Notes under the pieces: model-generated | Told to the model about the DNA's origin: nothing | The model's input: the letters and a program-made list of their open reading frames with translations, nothing else | Database searches by the model: none | Assembly: GCF_022965805.1 (NCBI RefSeq) | Contig: NC_133101.1 | Coordinates: 7,332,569-7,396,568, forward strand | Direction: 5' to 3' | Length of the DNA: 64,000 nucleotides | Origin: Primulina eburnea | Taxonomy: Eukaryota; Streptophyta; Magnoliopsida; Lamiales; Gesneriaceae | Position numbers and translations under genes: made by a program | Shown here: piece by piece, positions 39,542-51,515 of the stretch | Position numbering within the stretch: position 1 is the stretch's first letter | Layout: each line of letters begins with the position of its first letter

Positions 39542-39755
39542 GATCGCTGGCTCCCCTGTCATCATGTCACCAACTTCCTTGACCTTCCGGCACTGGGCAG
39601 ACGCCAGCCCCCATACATGGTCTTACGACTTTGCAGAGACATGTGTTTTTGATAAACAGTCGCACGGACCTGGTCACTGCGACCCCCTTTTTGAGAAGGC
39701 ACCCCTTCTCCCGAAGTTACGGGGCTATTTTGCCGAGTTTCTTATAGAGAGATGT
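39542..39755 (-). pseudogene. Nuclear fragment of plastid 23S rRNA (NUPT)
   Basis: Read on the minus strand, this matches the conserved plastid 23S rRNA run containing CGTAACTTCGGGAGAAGGGG, GGGGGTCGCAGTGACCAGG, GCAAAGTCGTAAGACCATG, TGCCCAGTGCCGGAAGGTCA and GATGACAGGGGAGCC. Several substitutions relative to the functional gene (for example TTTATC for TTTACC, ACATGTCTC for ACAGGTCTC) show decay. Similarity stops abruptly at both sides, and the fragment sits in AT-rich nuclear DNA. Recognition is from memory of the plastid rRNA sequence. Confidence 0.88.
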
Positions 39756-40500
39756 GTTGATTTACTTTTTGTATTAAATATTTTTCTAAGTGAATAAAAT
39801 TTTATGTACAAATATGTTAGTTAATGTCAAGCTTGCATAAATATTACAATGTTAAATTTTGGAGTTATATATTAATTTGGGATATTATATAAAAAAATAT
39901 AGTTATGGTGGGAACAAAAATGTAATAACAAAGTAAAAAATACAAATTTTTTGAAAAATAATAAAAATGAGATCTTGTGTGGCATTCATTTTTGGAGATG
40001 GAAATAATCTTCAAAGGATTAAGCGAAGAAAAAAGTAAATTTTATACCTCTAAAAATCATGCGAATAATTTGAGAACTTTATAAAGGAGGCAATTGGTTT
40101 TACCCTTGCAAATTGCAATTAGCATTCTTTTTATCATTATTATCATTTGAGGTAAATGACAATTAAGGAATCCGGCCCTTTGTAGTAATTGCTATAATGT
40201 CAAATCAAGACAAAATATTTCTTTTTTCAAAACATTATTATTACAATTTTAGCCAATATCTTTTTATTGATTACGGAGATTACATGTTTGTCATCATATG
40301 GAAAAATCATAGCTCTTTAGTAATGATAATCATAACACTCATAATTCTGATAAATATCATTATCCCTCTAATTAATCCCTTATATGAAAGGGTTTTGTAC
40401 ATTTCCCCTAATTAAGAAGGTGGTGGTCCTAAAACAATTTTGCGTAGTTGTATCCTACCATTATTCCAACAATTAAGACATTTTTATTCAAGAAAATTGG
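39756..40500. other. AT-rich gene-free DNA
   Basis: No gene seen. Confidence 0.5.
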
Positions 40501-40508
40501 GATTTAAG

Positions 40509-41061
40509 CAGTGTTCTAAAAAGTCCGCTTCAAGATTGAAGCTCGACAAAAACGTCATGCTTAGGAAAAAAACAGAAAAAAACGGTTAAACTGTAGTTTG
40601 ACCGAATTAAGTATAATTAAGACGTTTATATTAAGTGTCCTTAAGTATAATTAATCACATTTGTTTATTTTTAAATTTTTTATTTTGAAGATATGTCTTT
40701 TTATTTTAAAATAATAAATTATGTTTATAATTTAGATGTTTATTCTTAAATTTTAATTATGATTAAGCATATCTAATAATGATTTGACAAATATTTAACA
40801 TTTTTTTAATATGTTCTAGTTGCAAAAACAAATAAAGATTGCAATTTTTAGATTTTATAAATATGAGAATTAATACACCAGGCTTAAATTTATCATATTT
40901 ATGTATTATTTTATCTATTTATTGGTTTGAGATAATTACAATTACATTAAAAATAAAAAAACGTTTTTTCACGCTTAAGTCTGTGCTATTTTCGTTTAAA
41001 CTTAAAAAGCTTGGAGCTTGACATCCGCGCTTCGGGACGCTTCACGCTTTTTAAAACCTTG
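40509..41061. mobile_element. hAT-like non-autonomous element with exact 8-bp TSD
   Basis: A 553-bp element starts CAGTGTTCTAAAAAGTCCGC and ends CGCTTTTTAAAACCTTG; the ends are imperfect inverted repeats. An exact 8-bp duplication GATTTAAG flanks it (40501-40508 and 41062-41069). Inner arms also mirror each other (GAAGCTCGAC versus GGAGCTTGAC). The interior is AT-rich and non-coding. Confidence 0.85.
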
Positions 41062-41069
41062 GATTTAAG

Positions 41070-41441
41070 TGTCACCAATCCAAGCCAAAGTCAATGAGAT
41101 GAAGTTTACTTAATATGGACAAATAAATGGGAGTTAGCAAAAAAAAAAAAAAAAAAACAAACAAACAAAACTAATGAAAGCCATTGATCCACGTAAGAGT
41201 TCAAGAGTGATTTCTTGAGAGAATAAAAGAAAAAATCAAGAGAGGATTCTTGTAAATAGCTTTGATTTTCTAGTATGATTTGTAAATTGATACCACTTGA
41301 TATGAGTAGCATCTTCCGTGGATGTAGGCTAATTTTATAGTCGAACCATGTAAAATTAAGGTGTTGATTTATTTTTTTCTTGTTTTTTTTTGGTGCTCTC
41401 GGTTAGTTCTTGATGTGTTCTTGGTGATCCAAATTCATCTA
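41070..41441. mobile_element. Possible copia LTR or leader remnant
   Basis: Contains an A-run at 41140-41157 and strings such as GGATGTAGGCTAATTTTATAG, GTCGAACCATGTAAA and GTGCTCTCGGTT, which resemble plant copia LTR text in plus orientation. Ends are not definable. The family resemblance is from memory. Confidence 0.35.
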
Positions 41442-42467
41442 TCACAGTGTGATCACGAACTTAGAAAGTCGAAAATGAGACTTTGGCCTATGGCGAAGGT
41501 GGATGTATGTGGTATTGGTGCAACATAAAGTATCCAATGCACTAAGTGGTGAAGAGAAACTCCCGAAAAAACTTATCTTTTTCAACTGATCTCCTGGCAT
41601 TTTTCGGTTTTGGACAATCAACAATGAAGTAACCAGTCTTTCCATAGTTAAAGCACACATTTGGTTATTCGTTTCATTCATTTCTGTGATATTTTTTTTA
41701 AAGGAGCCTTGATTATTTCTCATGAATTTTTGTATGAATAATGACATTGAGTCATTGCTCAGTTGTTCCGCTACCATTAGAGCAGTTGTAACCAATGGCG
41801 TTATTGGCTCGCCTTCTCTGATTTGCATATCGAATTCATAGACTTTTAAATCTTCAAATAAATAATGTAGCACCACCTTGTTGAAGTCTTTTGATTCTCT
41901 TATGACCATAGTTTTGATATTTCATTCTTTGGGAAGGTCACACATCACTTTTAAGGCAATCTCTTTATTTGAGTGCACCCTTCATGGTGCATTTAGTTCG
42001 TTTACGATGCAACTTACTCTTTCATCGAATTCATTCATTGATTCTCCAGCTTTCATGTTGATATTATCACACTTCTAAAGAGCAACTGAAAGTTTGTTTT
42101 CCTTAGTCTGCATCATTTCCTTCACACAACTGAATCAGCTTCTCCCAAATTTCTTTGGTGATTTACACATACTGATTTTGCTGAATATGTTTTTATCCAG
42201 GATCTTGTACAAAATGTCTTTGGCAACATTTTCAAAGTTCGCCTTCTTTTTATCTTCCGAGGTCCATTCTTCGTGTGACTTTTCTATACGATGTGGTCCT
42301 CCGTCAGTAAGAGCAACAAATGTGTTTGCTTTCATGAACTTCATGGGTCCGTCACTTATCATGTACCACATGTCATCGTTCTGAGCAGCTAAATGAGCCT
42401 GCATTCTGATTTTTCAATCGTCAAACTCCTCTCCGGAGAACAAGAGGATTTTGTTGAATGAAGACAT
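41442..42467 (-). pseudogene. Decayed copia-type gag
   Basis: On the minus strand the frame starts MSSFNKILLFSGEEFDD at 42467, then hits a stop where the family has Trp (42410 region), and continues KIRMQAHLAAQNDDMWYMISDGPMKF. More pieces follow after frameshifts: EEWTSEDKKKANFENVAKDILYKILDKN (42404-42135) and ESKDFNKVVLHYLFEDLKVYEFDMQIREGEP (41909-41442). This order and wording are the UBN2/DUF4219-type copia Gag. Several stops and frameshifts make it non-functional. Confidence 0.85.
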
Positions 42468-42526
42468 GGTTATCAATTTGAGCGAATAAGAGTATTCAAA
42501 ACAAGATTAACTACTCTGATACAACT

Positions 42527-43520
42527 TGTTATGATCAGTTAATACAATTGGATTGTTTAGAAAGGAAGTTGAATAAATATTCTAGCTTGTTAGATCTTTT
42601 TATTATGAATCAGTTATTTGATGGAACTGATGTGCAGCTAAAACTGAATAAACAATAAAATAGAACAATAAGTTTTTATGGATGTTCAGAGACTTCAAAT
42701 GTCACCCTTTTTATCTCAAAGATATATTTTTCACTAAAAGATGGATGCATTACAACTGATGGTGATAATCCACGTCGGTATTATACACTGCCAAGCTGAA
42801 ACTCTTAGTTTTCAACACTTTACAGTAGATAACTGAATAGCTCTAAAGTAGTCTGAATTCTACGAATAAATACAATGTAATGAGAGCTAAAGTGTGCGAT
42901 TAATAATCTGAAGAATGATTGAGGGAGTATCGCAACTGATTGATGATCGTAGATAGTTCATTCAATATTTTTTCCCCAACTTTCTTCAACTGAATCGATC
43001 AGCTATGTATATCTTCGATTCCAAACGTCACGTTGAATGCTTTTAATGACTAATATCCGTTGAATCGTTGTTTAGTCCATGTAGATGACTTTGTCTGACA
43101 GTTGTACGAAGCATCATACTGTTCCGTTTCATCTATTCTGCTTTGGTACGTACTGTTAGTTTATCGACTGATATAACTGATGACATGACTAACTGATCAG
43201 GAGTCAAACTGGTAAACATATCAGTTCAGCCGGACAATATGAGTTTTAATTGATTTCTTTTCGGTTTTGAACACTTCAGTTGATATAGGTCTTTTCAGCT
43301 CAATTTTGTAAAGTCTACAGTTCTGGTTTCCAATTTGTTTACCGAGCTTCGAGTCATTGGTTTTAAGACTTATTTATACTTATAAGAACTTAGTTCTTAA
43401 TACATTTAAGTACGATAAGTCTTCTTTCAGTTAAGATCTCTTAGTTACATTCGATCAGTTTGGTTTTTCAGTTCTCTTGCAAATTTGTTTGTCAAACTCT
43501 GAAACTCATAAATTCCAACA
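42527..43520 (-). mobile_element. Candidate copia LTR adjoining the decayed gag
   Basis: This 994-bp stretch begins TGTTATGATC and ends TTCCAACA on the plus strand, so its ends form TGTT/AACA inverted repeats. Immediately left, 42514-42526 on the minus strand reads TTGTATCAGAGTA, a damaged initiator-Met tRNA primer site (family TGGTATCAGAGC). The gag start lies 60 bases further. LTR, PBS and gag therefore line up in minus orientation. The second LTR is not seen. Confidence 0.6.
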
Positions 43521-44395
43521 TGTTAAAACTAACTTTTTTCATGGAGATCTTGACGAGGTGATTTAAATGCAACAACCACCAATGTTTGAAATTAGCTCCA
43601 TGGTACCACTGGTGTGTCTCTCAAAGAAATCCTTGTATGGCTTTAAACAAGCACAAAGACAATGTTATTAAAGGTTTGATAACTTTATGATGAGCCACAA
43701 GTTTAGCAGAACCAACTTTGATTGGTGTGTGTACTATAAACATCTATCTTAAGGGAAGATCGTGTATTTACTGTTGTATGCAGATGATATGCTCATTGCA
43801 TACTCTGATATGGAAGAAATTCAGAGACTCATGGCTCAGTTGAATGAAGAGTTTGAGATGAAGGACCTATGGGCTGCTAAGAGAGTATTAGAAATGGAAT
43901 TAAAAACCAAGACAAGAAGAATAAATTGTTGTTCCTCACACAGAAGGGATACTTGTTGAAGGTTCTAGAAAGATTTGAAATGATAAATCTAAACCAGTAA
44001 CTTATCAAATTGCACAACATTTCAAGATATCAGTTTCATGGTCCCCCAAAACTGATCAAGAAAAATTGCACATGAGTAAAGTCTTTTATGCAAGTGTAGT
44101 TGGGAGCTCGATGTATCTCATGGTATATACAAAGGTTTATTTAGCCTATGGAGTAAGTCTGGTAATTCGGTTCATGTCTAATCTAGGCAATGATCACTGT
44201 TTAATTATAAAATGGATCCTAAGGTACTTTATAGGAACATTGGATGTTGGATTAGGTTCAAAAATACATCTGAAACAGATGAAACGGTGAAGGGTTATGT
44301 GGATTCTGATTATGTAAGGAGCATTAATACAAGTGACTGTACAATGGGTCTCTATAGGGACTACTATATATTCGTTCTCGCTTTACGAAAATGAT
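43521..44395 (+). pseudogene. Decayed copia pol fragment (RT to RNase H)
   Basis: The frame VKTNFFHGDLDEVI hits a stop, then MQQPPMFE. Later comes LLLYADDMLIAYSDMEEIQ, where copia has YVDD, followed by LNEEFEMKDL, a frame break, HMSKVFYASVVGSSMYLMV, LRYFIGTLDVGL and GYVDSDY. These are copia reverse transcriptase and RNase H landmarks in order. It is on the strand opposite to the neighbouring gag and starts exactly at the LTR edge, so it belongs to another copy or a rearrangement. Confidence 0.85.
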
Positions 44396-45284
44396 TAACC
44401 CAAGTTGTTAAAGAAGTTCATTGTAGCCCATCATAAACTCATTTTAAATCTTTAATTTTTAAGATGTCAGTAATTCTTATTTTTCTAGGAAAAAACAAAG
44501 AAAAAAGGGTATTAGAAAATGAAAAGAGGGGAAGATAATAATGAATATTCTTCGAGAATAAGAAGGGTGGGAAATAGTAAATTTGTAAATAGTTTCTTGG
44601 ATCCTCCAACAAGGATTGCCCTTATTGTGCCCATATATATCGAATTGCTGCTGAGTGCTGGCTGGCCCAAACATAATAAAGCAAACAAGGAATGATGAAA
44701 AGTAGGCAAGGAGCAAGAAAATAAAATAAACAATAGAAAAAGTGGAATGCAATCCAAGATAACCAAAAGCATTGTTGGAGAGGAGACAAAGGTAGAATAC
44801 ATACATAGAAAAAGGAAACACTTGCCATGAGATAAACATTTTATTATAATCTAAGATTGAATTATTTGTTTATCACGAGATTATTTTTTCCTCTGATAAT
44901 GAGAGTCTAATGTAGGATAACGATGATGTTATCAAACATAGAATAAGCTCAACTTTTATTCACATATAATGGTCCATACTACTTGTGGAAAGTAATTTAG
45001 CCTGGGAGTTGTAAAATAAATACAAGAAATGGGAAATGTAGAAGAAGACGCAATAGTTCTGTGTTTTTCCATTCCCTTTCTCTTTTTCCTATTTCTCTCC
45101 CTTCATGCCAAAGAACACACACTCACACACCCCATTGAGTGAAACTAATCATCATGAAAAATCCTCTCCATCTTGCACTCCAAAAAAGCAAATTCAACCA
45201 TCAAAATCTTCCCCACCTTAAATTTACTTCACTCCACACAATTCCTTTCTCACCAATTTCCACCATTGCAAAATCCTCCAAAAA
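44396..45284. promoter_or_regulatory. Upstream region and leader of the receptor kinase gene
   Basis: AT-rich up to about 45050, then a C/T-rich leader-like stretch (CCCTTTCTCTTTTTCC near 45073, CACACACTCACACACCCC near 45114, CCAAAAAATG at the start). The leader is probably about 200 bases long, and no upstream ATG-led frame of note is apparent. Exact promoter elements were not assigned. Confidence 0.4.
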
Positions 45285-48200
45285 ATGAGCCTCTCCCCAC
45301 TATTCCTTAGTTTCGATTTCTCCATTTTCTTGATTCTTGTTACAGCATCAGTGTTCTCCTCCTCCGCCGCCGTTTCCGCAGCGGCGCCGCCTCAGCTCGT
45401 CTCTCTTCTTGCGATAAAATCATCCCTTAAAGACCCTTCAAACACATTACGTGATTGGGAACCGGAAACGGCGTTTCCCAGGCCTGGTTCACTGCCCGTT
45501 TGGTGCTCCTGGTCTGGGATCAAATGTGACCATAAGACAGGCCAGGTAACAACCTTGGACCTGTCGGGGCGTAATCTCTCTGGCATAATTCCTTCGGAAA
45601 TCAGATATTTGTCCCATTTGCATCATTTAAATTTGAGTAGGAATTCTCTTGATGGACCCTTCGAAGATTCCATTTTTGAACTGCCGAATCTCAGGACTCT
45701 GGATATCAATCACAATTACTTTAATTCGAGTTTCCCTCCTGGGATTTCGAAACTCAAGTCTCTCACATTTTTCGATGCTTATAGCAATAATTTCTCCGGC
45801 ACTTTGCCGGAGGAAATTATTTACCTCAAGAATCTCGAGTACCTGAACCTCGGCGGAAGCTACTTTGAAGGTGAAATCCCGACGGCTTACGGCAGATTCT
45901 TGAATCTGAAGTCTCTGTACTTGCATGGGAATTCACTTACAGGTTCAATTCCGGCTGAGTTGAGTTTCTTGAATCGACTTGAACATATAGAATTGGGATA
46001 CAATGCGTACTCTGGAGGGATACCGGCACAGTTTTCAAGCCTGTCAAATTTAGTCTATCTTGATATCTCATCAACCAATTTATCAGGCAATGTTCCAGCT
46101 GAATTAGGCAGCTTGACAAATCTTGAAAATATATTGCTTTTCAAGAATCATTTATCAGGGTCGATTCCGGCGAGCTGGGCCGGATTAGTATCCTTAAAGG
46201 TTCTTGATTTATCAGATAACAACCTCACAGGCGAAATACCTAGAGGATTTTCCGATTTGAAAGAGCTAAACAGGCTATCGTTGATGGACAACAAGCTGAC
46301 AGGTGAAATTCCAGGAGGGATTGGTCAGCTTCCCAATTTGGAAATTTTGTATATCTGGAACAATTCTTTTTCAGGGATGTTACCTCAAACACTCGGCTCG
46401 AATGGGAAGTTGCAGCAACTCGATGTCTCCTCGAATTCACTGTCCGGTCCTATCCCACCAAAACTTTGCCTCGGCAACATGCTGATAAAGCTCATTCTGT
46501 TTGCCAACCAGTTCATTGGTGAAATCCCTCCATCTTTAGCAAATTGCACGGCTTTAACCAGAGTAAGGATTCAAAACAACAGGCTCAACGGGTCGATCCC
46601 AATTGGATTTGGCTCCCTGCCAAACCTCACTTACTTGGATTTAAGCGATAACGACCTATCTGGTCCAATCCCGAAAGATTTTGGCAATGCTGCCAGAATG
46701 GAGTCCTTGAACATATCAGAGAATTCTTTCAATTCCGAGCTGCCTGATAACATATGGAAAGCACCGAGTTTACAGATTTTCTTGGCAAGCTCTGCTAATC
46801 TCAATGGGAAAATCCCTGATTTTATCGGGTGTTTGAGATTTTACAGGATCGAGCTTGATGGAAATAATTTCAGTGGCAGCATTCCATGGGATATTGGCCA
46901 TTGTGAGAAGCTAGTTACCCTAAATTTACGCCAAAATTCCCTGACAGGAATTATTCCATGGGAGATTTCAGCACTCCCGTCCATAACAGCCGTCGATTTG
47001 TCCCATAATTATCTTACAGGGACGATTCCCTCTAATTTCAACAACTGCAGCACATTGGAGAATTTCAATGTATCATACAATCAGCTCACAGGTTCTGTTC
47101 CGTCATCAGGATTACTATTTTCATCCCTTCATCCATCATCATTCGCAGGAAATGAAGGGCTCTGCGGTGAAATTCTCAAGAAACCTTGCCGGGAAGATGG
47201 GCTCGAAGCTGGAGCGGTGGAAATCCACCGCGAGCCAAAGAGGACCGCCGGCGCCATTGTATGGATTATTGCCACCGCATTTGGTGTTGGCTTGTTCATA
47301 CTTATCGCCGGAAGTAGGTGTTTCCAGGCCAAATACGGCCGGAAATTCTCAGATGGTCGGGAAGTCGGGCCGTGGAAGCTGACTGCTTTCCAACGCCTGA
47401 ATTACACGGCCGATGAAGTACTTGAGTGCATAAACATGACAGATAAGATAATCGGGATGGGGTCCACAGGTACTGTCTACAAGGCCGAGATGCCAGGTGG
47501 CGAGATCATAGCCGTCAAGAAGCTGTGGGGGAAGCACAAGGATACCATCAGGAGGAGAAGAGGGGTGTTAGCAGAGGTCGATGTCTTAGGCAACGTAAGA
47601 CATCGCAATATCGTAAGGCTATTGGGTTGTTGCACTAACAATCAATCTACCATGTTGTTGTACGAGTACATGCCTAACGGGAGCCTAGACGACTTGTTAC
47701 ATGGGAAGGATAAGTGTGACAATTTCGTGGCGGATTGGGTCACAAGGTATAACATTGCTTTAGGAGTTGCACAAGGGATATGTTATCTTCATCACGACTG
47801 CGATCCCGTGATCGTTCATCGCGACTTGAAGCCTAGTAACATACTTCTGGATGTCGAGATGGAGGCTAGGGTGGCCGACTTCGGAGTGGCCAAGTTGATC
47901 CAGAACGACGAATCGATGTCGGTCATTGCTGGATCATATGGTTACATTGCACCAGGTTAGGTTCAAGAATCTCCATCTTTCAATCATTTTATATCTTAAT
48001 TTTGTTTAAATCATAATGTTTACTTTATTTATTTATTTGTTTTTTTCTTTTTGGCGGGCTAGGAACTAGGAATAAGAGAAGGATGTCATGCATGCCTTTT
48101 TCTTTGGTTACATTGATTTTTAGTTCGTTGTGTAGGGTGACGATATATGTGTCCTCCTTGCGTGCAAAATGTGGTGTCACGTCTCATGTGATGCATTCGG

Positions 48201-49200
48201 GATCCCTTTCGGTTGATAAGGATAATGGGCGTTGCTTTAATCTGTCTTTCAATTTTATTTTATTTTTTATTTTTCAAAGTTATTGGTCATACAAAATCCA
48301 CCCTTTTCAAATTAAATTATAAATTTTTAGGCGCCAAGAAAATCTCTTCCGACTATAAAATCAATTTTAATTTCGCACTCGATTAATAATAATATTCTTT
48401 AAAGAAAATCTTATTTGAATCTGCCGTCATTGATCCACTCCTTGAAAAGTTCGTGGTTTTAAAATTTCTCATCTCAAAATAGGCACAATTCAATTTCTTG
48501 ATTTCATATGGATTAGTAATATAAATTTATTATGCTTTTCATTCTCTTTTCCTCTTTGTCGCCGTGATTTCCTACTGTTGAGTGCGTTGTCCACTATTAG
48601 GCGTGAACTCTTCTTTTCCCTTTAGTTTTAACTTTTATTCGATTACTGAGGACCCACCATGAATTTCTCAAACTTATTCTCAAAACAAAGATGCAATTTT
48701 TGTTCTTGATTAATCCTTTTATATTATTTTTTTTATCAATTCTTATGCCATAATTTTTTAAAATTTTGTGCTTTAATTTTTTGGCAGAATATGCTTACAC
48801 TTTACAAGTCGATGAGAAGAGTGATATCTACAGCTACGGGGTGGTACTAATGGAAATCTTGACCGGGAGAAAATCAGTCGACGCACAATTCGGGGAGGGA
48901 AATAGTATAGTGGACTGGGTGAGGTACAAGATCAAGATGAAAGATAGTATGATCGATATGTTAGATAAGAACGCAGGCGCATCCTGTAATTCTGTGAGGG
49001 AAGAAATGGTGTTAGTCCTTAGGGTCGCGTTACTATGCACGAGCCGGAATCCAGCTGACCGGCCCTCCATGAGGGATGTCATATCTATGTTGCATGAAGC
49101 CAAGCCTAACCGGAAATTGCCCCGGAGCGGGGACTGTGTGAGTGCTGATGTGGTGTTGGATTTTCCCGAGCCACAAAAACCAGCAAATGTGGAATGTTAA
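45285..49200 (+). CDS. PXY: PXY/TDR-type leucine-rich repeat receptor-like kinase (LRR XI)
   Basis: Two exons, 45285-47955 and 48788-49200, give 3084 nt and 1027 residues, near the length of Arabidopsis PXY/TDR. The order is: signal peptide (1-33); LRR N-cap with CSWSGIKCD (about 74-82); more than 20 LRRs of the plant type (about 89-610); a Cys pair GLCGEILKKPC; a transmembrane segment IVWIIATAFGVGLFILIAG (about 658-676); and a Ser/Thr kinase. The kinase has GMGSTGTV (724-731), the VKK lysine (745-746), HRDLKPSN (845-852), DFG (865-867) and GSYGYIAPEYAY across the splice. PXY binds the TDIF (CLE41/44) peptide and keeps vascular cambium cells dividing. The single intron (832 bp) falls in the conserved APE codon. 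It could instead be a close PXL paralogue, but the wording fits PXY best. Confidence 0.9.
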
Positions 49201-49437
49201 ATATATTTTAGTTTGGGGATTTTAATTTTTTTTTTAATTTTATTTTATTACGTTACTTGGAGATTGTGGGGATTGGTATAGAAGAAGTGATTTTCTTGTC
49301 TGATTTTTGCTGGAGTCTCTTTCTTTTTGTATATTGTACTAATAGTAACCTGGATTTTTGGAATTTTATTCCAAAAGTAAGTGTCTCATACGGCCCTACT
49401 TCCCCACTATACTTCTAAACTATGGACTCACCATTAC

Positions 49438-49471
<34 letters not shown>

Positions 49472-49859
49472 CCAAAAGAAATGAGAAGCTATAGGGATTT
49501 TGAAACAACCGTATCAAATTACTATACAGTGATAACATAATATAAATTAGTGTCCTTTCGAATACATTACATATTAAGTTTCTATATGTAAAAAATATAG
49601 AGATTATTATAAAATTTAAAAACGATATTTTATAATAATTTTTATGTTAGGAATGATATCATAATTTAAAATTTCAAAAAATATAGTTAAAGACAAAAAA
49701 AAATTGTACTTGTAAAAAACTATCAAGACTTATCATTTGAAACAATTAGGTTTTATTAAGAATTCAACAACAAAATATTAAAAATTCAAATGAATTAGCA
49801 AAACTACATTACCTTTTTATATTTAGTAGGTCTTCTGTAAAACGGTCTTATAGATATTT
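49201..49859. other. 3' flank of the receptor kinase
   Basis: 3' UTR followed by AT-rich DNA with an ATT microsatellite. No gene seen. Confidence 0.5.
49439..49471. repeat. (ATT)n microsatellite
   Basis: About eleven TTA/ATT units in a row. Confidence 0.9.
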
Positions 49860-50042
49860 GAGTGAGTCTCATATGAGACCGTCTTACGAATCTTAATCTG
49901 TGAGACGAGTCAACCCTACTTATATTCACAAATAAAAAGTAATAATGTTAGCATAAAAATTAATAGTTTTTCGTGGATGACCCAAATAAGATATATGTCT
50001 CACAAATAAGACCTGTGAGACCGTCTCACACAAGTTTTTGCC
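49860..50042 (-). mobile_element. Palindrome-ended MITE, copy 8
   Basis: Starts GAGTGAGTCTCATATGAGAC and ends CACACAAGTTTTTGCC, 183 bp. Flanking 9-mers TAGATATTT (49851-49859) and TAGATTATT (50043-50051) match at seven positions. The right 9-mer directly abuts the 5' LTR of gypsy element 2. Confidence 0.85.
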
Positions 50043-51046
50043 TAGATTATTTGTAGAACCCGATTTCAGTACACGTATAACCCATGCATCTATTTAAATT
50101 ATTAAAGCATTTAACTTATTTTAAAAGGAGTTTTGTAGTGACCCGTTCCAGAATCACCTACTAAACAGAACTTAAGCATGCAAAATTAACATTAAAACTG
50201 AATCAGGTAAAACAGCGGAAAAACAGTAATACAACCCAATCGAATCTGTAAGTACAAAATACTTAAACAACCAGATCGAACTAAATTCCAAGAACAAATA
50301 CCAACAACTACAAGTCAACCTCTGCCAGCTCCCTGTCCACTCCCTCCTGGACCGTCCAACCTGAGACCTGCCCCATCGAATAGGGTGTCCAAAACAGAGA
50401 TAAACCGAGGACGTGAGCATAAAACGCTCAGCACCGAAAGCATGAGTATACAAGACTATGACATGCATGTATGCAAAATGTACTGGATACCAGGATCTGG
50501 GTATATCGAAATACTGCTCAGGTAAATGACGTCAAGGTATGTAGCACTCTGCGCCGTCGCACCAGGAGGTGGCTCCCATACCAAAATAAACCTGTGGATA
50601 TACCGGTGACCTGACCACCGTCGGCCAACGGGGTCCAACCATCCACAACAAACGAGGGCTGAGCACCCTCTCAACAGGCTATCTCAAAAATAGTCAGGCT
50701 CAACATGATTATGCAAATGCCGCATAATAAACCATGCATCATATGACAGATAATAATGCAACATATAAACATGCAACACATAGTAAAGCATACTCAATCC
50801 TGCTATCTCGGATAGTACTTTCGTACCTCAAATCAGTAGATCCTAGCAATCAGCCCTAGAATCAAGCCTGCGTCCGTAGTCAGCCCACTGATGCCGCTAG
50901 CTCCCAACTAGAGCACAGCTCCGCTACAAAACCAGTAGCTCCCCGCTAGTGCCTAAACCTCGGGAAAAGACTAGAAACCCATCAGAAATGACTAAAACGC
51001 TCTGGAACACTCGGAATTGGCGAGTAAAAAGTGAAGCCTCGCGCCT

Positions 51047-51056
51047 CTATTTATAG
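51047..51056 (-). promoter_or_regulatory. TATA box in the 3' LTR of element 1
   Basis: Minus-strand CTATAAATAG directly downstream of the repeated U3 motif. The same box is at 56943-56952 in the 5' LTR, where it would drive the genomic transcript. Confidence 0.75.
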
Positions 51057-51060
51057 ACAA

Positions 51061-51320
51061 CGATCGGACGATCCGATCCACTTCGGACGATCCGAACCCT
51101 GTACCCTTCGGACCTTCCGAACCCTTATCGGACGATCCGAACCCTGCATGTCTTCCACGTGTCCAGCCACCTGTCTTCGGACGATCCGAACCCTGATCGG
51201 ACGATCCGAACTCTGCATGTCTTCCACGTGTCCAGCCACCTGTCTTCGGACGATCCGAACCCTGATCGGACGATCCGAACCCTCTTCAGACGATCCGAAC
51301 CCGGTTCGGTCCTTCCGATT
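51061..51320. repeat. U3 array of ten near-palindromic units (3' LTR)
   Basis: Ten units of (T/A)TCGGACGATCCGAACC type occur, most readable as the inverted repeat TTCGGA-CGA-TCCGAA. Two longer blocks end CTGCATGTCTTCCACGTGTC, with a CACGTG G-box. The array sits upstream of the TATA box in the element's own direction. Confidence 0.9.
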
Positions 51321-51376
51321 CCACCGAAATATAATTAATCCAATAATTAACTCAAATTAGGCATCGGGATACTACA

Positions 51377-51395
51377 TTCTCCCCCTCTAAAAAGG
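51377..51395 (-). other. Polypurine tract of element 1
   Basis: Minus strand reads CCTTTTTAGAGGGGGAGAA just before the 3' LTR. It is the plus-strand priming site. Confidence 0.85.
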
Positions 51396-51515
51396 ATTTC
51401 GTCCGCGAAATCGAGTCTGAAGAATGACAATTCTGAACAACAATACATTCAACTTAAGAATGAATTACAACTGAAAGCACAACTGAAATTACAATCATAA
51501 CTGAAAATACTACAA

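Larger units (their letters stand above)
50134..51376 (-). repeat. 3' LTR of gypsy element 1
   Basis: Identical to 56030-57272 apart from two transitions found by eye. It has U3, TATA box and R-U5 parts as described for the other copy. The small open frames inside it appear in both LTRs and are not genes. Confidence 0.95.

Noticed and set aside
39405..39797. 130-codon plus-strand frame
   Set aside because: Antisense to a plastid 23S rRNA fragment; not a protein gene.
51061..51320. Regularly spaced repeats as a CRISPR array
   Set aside because: Units have little or no spacer, lie in an LTR and are in plant nuclear DNA.
50172..51360. Small open frames (98, 72 and 109 codons) repeated in both LTRs of element 1
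   Set aside because: They lie wholly in LTR sequence and occur twice only because the LTR is duplicated. No start context or domain.
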